Positions 8,098 through 15,339 of a stretch of DNA of 64,000 nt are shown here, piece by piece. Each line of letters starts with the position of its first letter. The first letter of the stretch is position 1. The position numbers and the translations under genes were made by a program. The notes under the pieces were generated by a model. The model did no database searches and was not told the origin of the DNA. It saw only the letters and a program-made list of their open reading frames with translations. Source of the stretch: Thermogemmatispora tikiterensis (GTDB lineage: Bacteria; Chloroflexota; Ktedonobacteria; Ktedonobacterales; Ktedonobacteraceae); NCBI RefSeq assembly GCF_003268475.1, contig NZ_MCIF01000002.1, positions 2,090,259 through 2,154,258 of the forward strand, read 5' to 3'.

Positions 8098-8874
8098 ATG
8101 AGCACAGTGATTCTTGAGCCTTGGGATCACGAGACCTTTGTCGCCCAACTGCGAGCTGTTGGCATGACTCGCTATCATCATCTCCATCCTTTTCATCAAG
8201 CTATGAATCGAGGCGCCCTTTCTCCTGAGCAGATCCGCGCCTGGATCGTGAACCGTTTCTATTATCAGCAGCACATTCCGATGAAAGATGCGGCAATCCT
8301 TGCCAATTGTCCTCTCCCAGAGGTTCGCCGGCTCTGGCTTCACCGCATCAGCGATCACGATGGCGAGCACGAGGATGAGGGCGGCATTGCAGCCTGGCTG
8401 AAGCTGGCCGAAGCAAGCGGCCTCTCACGGGAAGAGGTGCTGAGCGGACGGCATGTGCTGCCTGGCGTCCGCTTCGCCGTCGAAGCCTATGTGACTTTCG
8501 CCCGTCAGCAGCCGTGGCCTCTGGCCGTAGCCTCCTCGTTGACTGAGCTGTTCTCTCCCGACCTGATGAGCGAGCGCCTGGCCGCCTTTGAGCGCTACTA
8601 CACCTGGATTAGCCCGGAGGGGTTGACCTATTTCCGGGCCCGTTTGCAGCAGGCACCACGCGACGCGGCACAGGCACTGGAGCTGACTGTGCGCTACTGC
8701 ACAACGCGCCAGCTTCAGGAGGGTGCTGTCCAGGCGCTCGCTTTTAAATGTGATGTGCTCTGGAGCATGCTCGACGCCCTGCAGTTCGCCTACGGCCCCT
8801 TGCCTGGCGAGCCGGCGCAGACAGCGGCCAGCACCAGCGCCCCCACTCCCGCCCCACAGGAAGGTCGCCTATGA
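8098..8874 (+). CDS. pqqC: PqqC, pyrroloquinoline-quinone synthase
   Basis: 258 residues, matching the family length apart from an Ala/Pro/Thr-rich tail of about 20 residues. PqqC performs the last ring closure and eight-electron oxidation to PQQ without a cofactor. The TENA/THI-4-like helical bundle is evident: YHHLHPFHQAMNRGALS, NRFYYQQHIPMKDAAI and the HRISDHDGEHEDEGG stretch hold active-site His, Tyr and Arg residues of the family. AGAGAGGAG precedes the ATG. Its stop overlaps the pqqD start (ATGA), so the two are translationally coupled. Confidence 0.95.
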   Translation: MSTVILEPWDHETFVAQLRAVGMTRYHHLHPFHQAMNRGALSPEQIRAWIVNRFYYQQHIPMKDAAILANCPLPEVRRLWLHRISDHDGEHEDEGGIAAWLKLAEASGLSREEVLSGRHVLPGVRFAVEAYVTFARQQPWPLAVASSLTELFSPDLMSERLAAFERYYTWISPEGLTYFRARLQQAPRDAAQALELTVRYCTTRQLQEGAVQALAFKCDVLWSMLDALQFAYGPLPGEPAQTAASTSAPTPAPQEGRL

Positions 8875-9176
8875 GCACGCCTGGCGAAGGCAGTTTCCCA
8901 CCTCCGAAGGTGCTGCGTCCCCGCCTGCTTCCCAGGGCACGGCTGGAAATCGATCGTCTCAGCCAGCGACCTATTCTGCTCTATCCCGAAGGAGTGATGA
9001 TGCTCAATGAGACCGCAGCTGCTATCTTGCAGCTCTGCAACGGCGAGTATACGCTGGCCGATATCCTTCGAGAGCTGGCGAACCGTTACGAGGCCAGTCC
9101 CGAGCAGCTGCAGGATGATGTCTATGAATACCTTTGTTCGCTGCGGGACCAGAATCTCGTCGCCTGGCTAGAGTAG
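8871..9176 (+). CDS. pqqD: PqqD, PqqA-binding chaperone (RRE)
   Basis: 101 residues. PqqD binds the PqqA peptide and presents it to the radical SAM enzyme PqqE. The family core is clear: QRPILLYPEGVMMLNETAAA gives the beta-strands that recognise the leader, followed by the helical ILQLCNGEYTLADIL segment. It starts inside the pqqC stop codon. PqqD and PqqE are separate proteins here, not a fusion. Confidence 0.93.
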   Translation: MSTPGEGSFPPPKVLRPRLLPRARLEIDRLSQRPILLYPEGVMMLNETAAAILQLCNGEYTLADILRELANRYEASPEQLQDDVYEYLCSLRDQNLVAWLE

Positions 9177-9264
9177 ATCAGGTCCGCCTACTCCTTCGCC
9201 CGCTATCGGCTTCAGCACAGGATCGGTCGCCAGACAGGTTGTATAGCCAGAGAGGACATTGATC

Positions 9265-10503
9265 ATGACGCTCAACGAGCAGCAGATGAAGCCATCTCCT
9301 TCACCAGGCACACATCAGCCGGAGGATGCTCTTTCTCAGGCCGCCCTGGGCAATACGCTGCGGCCATTCGGTTTGCTGGCCGAGTTGACCTATCGCTGTC
9401 CGCTCCGTTGTCCTTACTGCTCGAATCCGACTCAGATTCTCTCAGATCAGCGACAGCCTGAGCTGACGACTAGCGAGTGGCAGCGCGTGATCGGCGAGGC
9501 CGCCACCCTCGGGGTTCTGCATCTGCTCTTTTCAGGTGGTGAGCCACTCCTACGGCGAGATTTGCCCGTCCTTGTTGATAGCGCTCGCTCCATTGGCCTT
9601 TATACCAATTTGATCACCAGCGCCCTTGGCCTGACACGGCGCCGTCTACAGGAGTTGCGGGAGGCCGGTCTTGATAGCGTTCAGATCAGCTTCCAAGCCG
9701 ACGAAGCTGCCCTGGCCGATGGCATTGCCGGCTGTCCGGGTGCTCATGAGCACAAGCTAGAGGCCGCGCGCCTGGTCAACGCCTGTGGCCTGCCCCTGAC
9801 GATCAATGTGGTGCTTCACCGCGGCAACATCGAGCGCCTGCCGGCACTGATCACCCTGGCCGAGCGGCTAGGCGCTCAGCGCCTGGAGCTGGCCAGCACG
9901 CAGTATCTGGGCTGGGCCTTCTGCAACAAAGTCGCGCTGCTCCCGACAAAAGCTCAGGTGCAGCAGGCCGAAACGATTGTGCGCGCTGCTCAGGAGCGCC
10001 TGCGCGGACGCATGGAGGTCATCTATGTCTGGCCCGATTACTATGCTGAACGTCCCAAGCCCTGCCTGTATGGCTGGGGCCGCCGTTATCTGACCATCAC
10101 CCCCGAGGGTGAGGTCCTGCCCTGTCAGACCGCCCGCGTCATTCCCAACCTGCATTTTGACAATGTGCGCCAGCATTCCCTGGCCTGGATCTGGCAGCGA
10201 TCAGCGGCCTTTGAGCGTTTCCGCGGCAGCCATTGGATGCCTGAACCTTGCCGGAGCTGCCCGCTGCGTGAGCAGGACTTCGGCGGTTGCCGCTGCCAGG
10301 CCTTCCTGCTGACAGGCGATGCCGCCAATACCGACCCCGCCTGTAGTCTCTCCCCTCACCGTGCCCGTCTGCTCGCCATCCTCAGCGAGGTTGAGCAGCA
10401 GTCAGGCTCCTCGCCCAGCTTCCACCGCCCTTTCGCTCCCGATGGGCGGCCTCTGATACCCATCCTCTTCCGCACCAATCCCAAATCCTGCCCAGGGGAA
10501 TAA
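9265..10503 (+). CDS. pqqE: PqqE, radical SAM PqqA Glu-Tyr cross-linking enzyme
   Basis: 412 residues from ATG 9265 (AGAGAGG 9 bases upstream; an in-frame TTG at 9259 would be too close to it). It forms the Glu-Tyr carbon-carbon bond in PqqA. The radical SAM motif C45-xxx-C49-xx-C52 (CPLRCPYC) and the SAM-binding FSGGEPLLR are present. The C-terminal SPASM-type region has Cys residues in KPCLYGWG, LPCQTA, EPCRSCPL and GGCRCQAF for auxiliary Fe-S clusters. The first 30 residues are a polar extension. It closes the pqq run; no PqqF-type protease is nearby, so PqqA trimming must use another peptidase. Confidence 0.94.
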   Translation: MTLNEQQMKPSPSPGTHQPEDALSQAALGNTLRPFGLLAELTYRCPLRCPYCSNPTQILSDQRQPELTTSEWQRVIGEAATLGVLHLLFSGGEPLLRRDLPVLVDSARSIGLYTNLITSALGLTRRRLQELREAGLDSVQISFQADEAALADGIAGCPGAHEHKLEAARLVNACGLPLTINVVLHRGNIERLPALITLAERLGAQRLELASTQYLGWAFCNKVALLPTKAQVQQAETIVRAAQERLRGRMEVIYVWPDYYAERPKPCLYGWGRRYLTITPEGEVLPCQTARVIPNLHFDNVRQHSLAWIWQRSAAFERFRGSHWMPEPCRSCPLREQDFGGCRCQAFLLTGDAANTDPACSLSPHRARLLAILSEVEQQSGSSPSFHRPFAPDGRPLIPILFRTNPKSCPGE

Positions 10504-10614
10504 GCGGGGGCACCTCCGAGTTTTACTGTTATGCTGTGGCTGGAGACAACCAGCATGAAAGCATTGCAGGTAGACCGCTGTGCGATCGTTCAAGAGAGGA
10601 GGTAATCGCTAGCG

Positions 10615-10857
10615 ATGGATGATGCGGAAATTCTGCAGCGTATTGACGAACTGGTGGATGAGGAGCACAAACTGCTCAAGAAGGCGGAAGAAGAGGGGCT
10701 CACGGACGAGGAGCGCGTGCGCATGAAAGAGCTAGAGACTCGCCTTGATCAGTGTTGGGACCTGCTGCGCCAGCAGCGAGCGCGCCGCCATGCCCATCTC
10801 AACCCCGATGAGGCTCAGCCTCGCGATCCCCGTATCGTTGAGCATTACCTGCAATAA
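10615..10857 (+). CDS. DUF2630 family small protein
   Basis: 80 residues, highly charged and almost wholly helical. The LVDEEHKLL, ELETRLDQCWDLLRQ and NPDEA...VEHYLQ stretches match the DUF2630 family, found mainly in actinobacteria and Chloroflexota; its function is not known. GAGAGGAGG lies upstream of the ATG. It follows pqqE by 111 bases and ends at a strong terminator, so it could be the last gene of the pqq transcript or a separate unit. I see no link to PQQ chemistry. Confidence 0.8.
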   Translation: MDDAEILQRIDELVDEEHKLLKKAEEEGLTDEERVRMKELETRLDQCWDLLRQQRARRHAHLNPDEAQPRDPRIVEHYLQ

Positions 10858-10885
10858 CGCTCGCAGCCCAAGATCTGCCTATTCC

Positions 10886-10912
10886 CAGAGAGGCAGCCTG
10901 GCTGCCTCTCTG
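10886..10912 (+). terminator. Terminator after the pqq/DUF2630 unit
   Basis: A perfect 12-bp stem (10886-10897 with 10901-10912) with a 3-base loop is followed by a pyrimidine-rich TCCTTTCTC stretch. It separates the pqq region from the lanthipeptide export genes. Confidence 0.75.
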
Positions 10913-11015
10913 TCCTTTCTCTCCATATCCTCTCCTCGCCCAATTGGTCCACTTCATATAATGCACTTAGAGGCTCTTTCTCTATTCCTTCTGGTAGCAA
11001 GGCAGAATAAGATCG

Positions 11016-11621
11016 ATGCAAGTACATCAACGTCCTATTTTTCGTCAGCGTGCACTGCACCATCATCTCTATGGACGAGAAAAAGATATTCTCCCGCATT
11101 TCATGGCATTGCCCGTACCCGTGCTGCTCTGGCTGCTCTTCGGGCTGCTTTTCGCCGCCGCAGCGCTCGCCTGGACAACGGAGATCCCGACCTACACCGT
11201 TGGCCCGGGCCTGGTACTAGACGCGGAAGCTTCCAGCGAGCGGTTCCAGTTGCCGTCACAGGGGGCCTTTGCGCTGATCTTCTTTCCCTGGGAAGCACAT
11301 CAGAGGCTGCGACCAGGGCAACCTGTACAAATTACCTTACCAGCCACCAATCTCACGCTGAATAGTCACATAGCGCGCATTTTGCCGGGCGTCACCAGTC
11401 CTGCAACCGCCTGCACCTACTATACTACGGCTAATTCGCACCAAGCGTCATCACCGGTCACGCATCCCTCAGTAGCTGTACTGGTACCATTAGGCCAGCA
11501 GCTCTCAGCCAGCATCTATGCTGGAACGGGCCTGACAGCGCAGGTACAGACTGGTTTCACCCGCCTTATCAACTTGCTGCCAGGGGTTGGGATGTTGTCG
11601 GGAGGCCAGGGAGCGTTATGA
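11016..11621 (+). CDS. Single-span membrane protein, HlyD-like adaptor of the lanthipeptide exporter
   Basis: 201 residues. One clear membrane span (about 33-53, PVPVLLWLLFGLLFAAAALA) follows a basic N-terminus. The outer part has the beta-rich pattern of secretion adaptor proteins (RLRPGQPVQITLPATNLTLNSHIARIL), but lacks the coiled-coil hairpin of full HlyD proteins, which are about 400 residues. Its stop codon overlaps the ATG of the exporter (ATGA), so they are made together. It probably helps the ABC exporter, like the short secretion proteins seen in some bacteriocin clusters. Family assignment is tentative; context is strong. Confidence 0.6.
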   Translation: MQVHQRPIFRQRALHHHLYGREKDILPHFMALPVPVLLWLLFGLLFAAAALAWTTEIPTYTVGPGLVLDAEASSERFQLPSQGAFALIFFPWEAHQRLRPGQPVQITLPATNLTLNSHIARILPGVTSPATACTYYTTANSHQASSPVTHPSVAVLVPLGQQLSASIYAGTGLTAQVQTGFTRLINLLPGVGMLSGGQGAL

Positions 11622-14179
11622 TGCACGACTACGGACAGCAAGGACAGTATGGACAGGAAGTAACTCAGGATCGCGACTATGTAGACATCTTCGACCCACA
11701 AGAATATATCACTGCACGTCGACCGCTCAAGCGACGGCGTATTCGTCCGATCGTCCTCCAGCAGGAGGGCGACTATCCAGCCATTCGTCCTCATCTGCGC
11801 CTGCCAGTCAGGCAGAAGCCAGCGTCAGCAGCAACACCAGTAGTGCCCGCAGCCGCAGCCGAAGGCAAGCAGATAGGCGAGCAACAGCAGCCCGCCGCAG
11901 CGGAGGCCCAACCCCCTCAGCAACAAGGTCAGGCCAGGCCGGCGGTTGAGGCAGGCACGCCGAGTAAGCGCGCCAGCAAGCAAACCTGGTCTGGCCGAGG
12001 ATGGCGACGGCGGCGCGTCCGTCCCCTTACCCAAATGAACGTCGTCGAGTGCGGCTATGCCTGTCTGGCGATGATCCTCAACTATTACGGACGCCCTACC
12101 TCAGTCTCCGAGCTACGCATGCGGCATGGTCTGGGGCGCGACGGCCTCTCAGCGCTGAGCATCGTGAAAGCAGCCCGGAGCTATGGTCTGCGCACACGCG
12201 CCATCTCATTGCAGCGCACCGAGGACTTCCATGCCGTTCCGCTTCCGGCAGTGGTCCACTGGGAATTCAAGCACTTCATTGTCGTTGAGCGCTGGACTCC
12301 CCGCTGGGTGGAAGTCATCGACCCCGCCTGGGGGCGCAAGCGACTCACCCCCGAAGAATTCGACGCCGGCTTCACCGGCATTGTGATCCTTTTCGAACCA
12401 GGAGTACATTTCAGCACCGAAGGCAGCGCTCACCGCGTTACTCTCTGGATGCAGGTCAAGCAGTTCGCCCGTCAAACGCGCGGCACCCTGCTTCAGGTGC
12501 TTGGAGCTTCACTCTTCCTGCAGCTCTTTGGCCTGCTCCTGCCGCTGCTCACCAAGATCGTCATCGATCAGATCCTGCCAGATCACATGGTCGATATCAT
12601 GGGCATCCTGGGCCTCGGCCTGCTGCTGCTCCTCGCCACTCAGGCTACGACCACGATCCTTCGCGAGTGGTTGCTGGTCTATCTGCGGGCCCGCGTCGAC
12701 ATCCAGCTGGTGCTCGGTTTCTTCGAGCATCTCCTCACCCTGCCCTTCAGCTTCTTCCAACAGCGCTCGAGTGGCGACCTGCTTCAGCGCCTGGGAAGCA
12801 ACACCATCATCCGCGACACGCTGAGCAACCAGCTTATCTCAACCCTGCTTGACAGCGGCACGGTCATCGCTTATCTCTTTATCCTGCTCTGGCAGTCGCC
12901 GATCTTCGCGCTCCTGACCCTTGGCCTGGGACTGCTGCAGGTGCTGGTCCTTTTGGGGACCCATCGTATTGTGCTGGACCTGGCCAGCCGCGATCTGGCG
13001 GCCCAAGGCAAAGCTCAGGGCTATCTGGCTGAGACCCTGGCCGGAATGGCCACGCTCAAGGCCGCCGGCGCCGAGCAGCGCGCTCTCGAACGATGGTCGA
13101 ATCTCTTCTACGAGCGCCTGAATATCACTCTGCGCCTCAGCTATCTCCAGGCCGGCATCAATACGGCCATGACCATTCTGCGGATCTTCTCACCGATCGC
13201 CCTGCTGTGGATCGGCGCCTACCAGGTTCTCAATGGCCATCTCAGCGTTGGTACCATGCTTGCCCTCAATACGCTGGCCAGCGCTTTCCTGACTCCCGTG
13301 GCTTCGCTCGTCAGCAGCGGACAACAGTTCCAGATCCTCTACGCCCACCTGGAGCGCCTGACCGACGTCACAACAGCCGAGCCGGAACAGGACATCGAGA
13401 AGGCTCAGTTGCCTCCGCGACTCAGCGGACGCATCTACGTGCAGAATGTGAGCTTCCAATATGGACCAGATTCGCCACGGGTGCTGAAGCAGATTAACAT
13501 CCGTATTGAGCCGGGTCAGAAAATCGCTATTGTCGGGCGCACAGGCTCGGGCAAGAGCACGCTGGGTAAGCTCTTGCTGGCCCTCTATACGCCAACCGAA
13601 GGCGAGATCTACTACGATGGACTGCCGCTGAGCCAGCTCAACTACCAGGAGGTGCGGCGTCAATTCGGCGTCGTTCTCCAGGACAGCCAGATCTTCAGCG
13701 GTTCCATCTTGCAGAATATCACGCTCAATGATCCCAATGTTCCCTATGAGCGTATCGTGAAAGCAGCAACCGCCGCGGCTATCCACGAGGATATCATGCG
13801 TATGCCACTGGGCTACGATACTCCAGTGGCCGAAGGCGGTAGTGCCCTCTCGGGCGGTCAACGGCAGCGCCTCTGCCTGGCACGCGCCCTGGTCAATGAA
13901 CCAGCCATCCTGCTCCTCGATGAGGCCACCAGCCATCTCGATGTGCTTACTGAACAGCGCGTCTCTGAGAACCTGCGCGCCTATCCCTGCACGCAGATCA
14001 TCATCGCTCACCGTCTGAGTACTATCCGCGACGCCGATCTGATCCTGGTCATGCACGATGGCATGATCATCGAGCAGGGAACCCACGAGCAGCTACTCCA
14101 GCTGAATGGCTACTACGCCCAGCTTATGCGGCAGCAACTTGAACAGGAGGAACGCCAGGCTCGCGCTGGCGCCCGTTAA
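11618..14179 (+). CDS. Peptidase-containing ABC transporter (LanT/PCAT) for the lanthipeptide
   Basis: 853 residues. Domain order: a Gln/Ala/Pro-rich N-terminal extension (1-130), C39 peptidase (about 135-260), six-span membrane domain (about 285-600) and ABC ATPase (about 610-845). The peptidase has Gln139, Cys145 (VVECGYAC), His219 (FKHFIVVE) and Asp235 (VIDPAWG), so it should be active. The ATPase has GRTGSGKSTLGK (Walker A), LSGGQRQRLCLARAL (signature) and LLLDEATSHLD (Walker B). This family cuts double-glycine leaders and exports the core peptide, which matches the Gly-Gly of the precursor 350 bases downstream. The 130-residue cytoplasmic extension is unusual, since the C39 domain normally starts near residue 10. 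Confidence 0.93.
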   Translation: MMHDYGQQGQYGQEVTQDRDYVDIFDPQEYITARRPLKRRRIRPIVLQQEGDYPAIRPHLRLPVRQKPASAATPVVPAAAAEGKQIGEQQQPAAAEAQPPQQQGQARPAVEAGTPSKRASKQTWSGRGWRRRRVRPLTQMNVVECGYACLAMILNYYGRPTSVSELRMRHGLGRDGLSALSIVKAARSYGLRTRAISLQRTEDFHAVPLPAVVHWEFKHFIVVERWTPRWVEVIDPAWGRKRLTPEEFDAGFTGIVILFEPGVHFSTEGSAHRVTLWMQVKQFARQTRGTLLQVLGASLFLQLFGLLLPLLTKIVIDQILPDHMVDIMGILGLGLLLLLATQATTTILREWLLVYLRARVDIQLVLGFFEHLLTLPFSFFQQRSSGDLLQRLGSNTIIRDTLSNQLISTLLDSGTVIAYLFILLWQSPIFALLTLGLGLLQVLVLLGTHRIVLDLASRDLAAQGKAQGYLAETLAGMATLKAAGAEQRALERWSNLFYERLNITLRLSYLQAGINTAMTILRIFSPIALLWIGAYQVLNGHLSVGTMLALNTLASAFLTPVASLVSSGQQFQILYAHLERLTDVTTAEPEQDIEKAQLPPRLSGRIYVQNVSFQYGPDSPRVLKQINIRIEPGQKIAIVGRTGSGKSTLGKLLLALYTPTEGEIYYDGLPLSQLNYQEVRRQFGVVLQDSQIFSGSILQNITLNDPNVPYERIVKAATAAAIHEDIMRMPLGYDTPVAEGGSALSGGQRQRLCLARALVNEPAILLLDEATSHLDVLTEQRVSENLRAYPCTQIIIAHRLSTIRDADLILVMHDGMIIEQGTHEQLLQLNGYYAQLMRQQLEQEERQARAGAR

Positions 14180-14302
14180 GGCGCGGTCCCGAGCCTGGCC
14201 CCCATTGGTCACTGATCCTCCGTGCTTTTCTCTCCACTCGCCCCATTCTCCCTGTTCCACCGCCTTTCTTCCCTCTTCTCTCCTTACAAATGATATATTG
14301 AA

Positions 14303-14331
14303 ACTTATGTATTTGGCTTTATCCGTACAAT
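14303..14331 (+). promoter_or_regulatory. Candidate promoter of the lanthipeptide precursor gene
   Basis: TACAAT (14326-14331) is a good -10 in an AT-rich patch. ACTTAT (14303-14308) lies 17 bases upstream as a weak -35. The predicted start point, about 14338, falls exactly at the first base pair of the folded leader described next. That coincidence supports both. Confidence 0.5.
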
Positions 14332-14338
14332 GTACTTA

Positions 14339-14477
14339 GGCGTTCGGGTAGCAAATACGCTTTGAACGTATTTTGTTCAGGCAGGTCAGCCGGGCGTCGA
14401 AGGGCCACCTTGGGGGCGTCAGGAAGCCACCTGCCTGGGCAGCGTTATCCCAAAGCGTAGACGGGGTGCCCGAACGC
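14339..14477 (+). promoter_or_regulatory. Structured 5' leader RNA of the precursor gene
   Basis: The sequence between promoter and precursor can form several nested stems. P1: 14340-14350 with 14467-14477 (11 bp, one G-U). P2: TACGCTTTG (14356-14364) with CAAAGCGTA (14451-14459), 9 perfect bp. P3: 14375-14386 with 14429-14440 (12 bp, two G-U). P4: AAGG/CCTT around 14400-14411. A local hairpin, AAATACG (14353-14359) with CGTATTT (14367-14373), uses the same bases as P2, so the two are mutually exclusive. I could not match it to a riboswitch class I know. Pairings are seen; a regulatory role is inferred. Confidence 0.6.
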
Positions 14478-14524
14478 ACGACACCACAACAACACCAAAG
14501 GTACAAGAAAGGAAACGCACGCAC

Positions 14525-14773
14525 ATGAAGTTCGACATCGTTCGCGCATGGAAAGATGAAGCCTATCGCCAGAGCCTCAGCGAGGAGGAGCTCAGCCTGC
14601 TGCCTGAGAGCCCCATCGGTGAGGTCGAGCTGACTGATGCAGATCTGGAGGCCGTCCAGGGCGGTCACGGCAACACCGACGAGTGCAATAACACGGTTGC
14701 CGTGCTCTGTCTGCAGTCCCTGGCTGTGCTCCTCGGCCTCTGCAATACCAACGCCGCTGGCGGCTGTCTCTAG
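14525..14773 (+). CDS. lanA: Class II lanthipeptide precursor, mersacidin/lichenicidin type
   Basis: 82 residues. The leader (1-47) has the family signature IVRAWKDEAYRQSLS, an acidic ELTDADLEAV and ends in QGG. The core (48-82, starting HGN) contains exactly four Ser/Thr (T51, T57, S65, T75) and four Cys (C54, C62, C73, C81), alternating so that each Ser/Thr is followed by one Cys. Four thioether rings of 4, 6, 9 and 7 residues would use every one, three of them methyllanthionine. The leader has no Cys. GAAAGG lies about 12 bases before the ATG. The exporter is upstream and LanM downstream. The core sequence is not one I recognise; activity is unknown, though cell-wall-targeting antibiotics are typical of the mersacidin group. 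Confidence 0.9.
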   Translation: MKFDIVRAWKDEAYRQSLSEEELSLLPESPIGEVELTDADLEAVQGGHGNTDECNNTVAVLCLQSLAVLLGLCNTNAAGGCL

Positions 14774-14821
14774 CAGTCGTCGCCCCACGCCAGGGGTCTC
14801 GGTATGGCCTGATCAGGATAT

Positions 14822-14861
14822 ACAGAGGGTTGGGATGCCTGACTCCGTCCCGACCCTCTGT
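14822..14861 (+). terminator. Hairpin between precursor and lanM (attenuator or processing site)
   Basis: ACAGAGGGTTGGGA (14822-14835) pairs with TCCCGACCCTCTGT (14848-14861), 14 bp with one G-U and a 12-base loop. No U-tract follows, so it may be a partial terminator or an mRNA-stabilising 3' end that keeps precursor mRNA more abundant than lanM mRNA. Confidence 0.6.
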
Positions 14862-15339
14862 TCGCGCCAGTTAAGGCTGCTCTGACAAGACACTCCCAGC
14901 CTTCTGGCGCTCGCTCACCTAGCCAGACCAGAACAGTAGAGCAGACGAGCAGGCGCCTGCTGAACTCTTATACCAGGGAATCCCATCCACAGCCCTCTGC
15001 CTGCCAGCGCTTGCTCCGAGCCGGGTCAAACCTCCGAGAACGATCAATGATCGAGTCCGCTGCAGCATGGTTCGCACGTTGCAATTCAGTTGAGATCCGC
15101 TACCACTACGCTCTTTACCTTCCAGCGGTCGCCAGTCTTTTCGCACCGCTCACCTCTATTCTTCCATGTTGACAAGCCACCTGAGCGGCAGGCATCGACT
15201 GCTGCCACAATCCATCGGTAACTACCGAGTAATGAAGAAGAAAGCAAAGAAAGGAGATGCAGCGCAGTACCAGGCTTCCTGGCACCGGTTAAGGCGGCGG
15301 GATCGCCTGTCCTGGCGCTGCATCCCAGCGCGTGATTCC

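Noticed and set aside
10745..11365. Plus-strand frame of 206 residues
   Set aside because: Overlaps DUF2630 and the adaptor gene in another frame and crosses the terminator at 10886.
13190..14086. Minus-strand frame of 298 residues
   Set aside because: Antisense shadow of the ABC exporter ATPase domain.
14339..14477. Cobalamin, TPP, c-di-GMP, SAM or fluoride riboswitch
   Set aside because: The conserved boxes of these classes that I know are absent; it is left as an unclassified leader.
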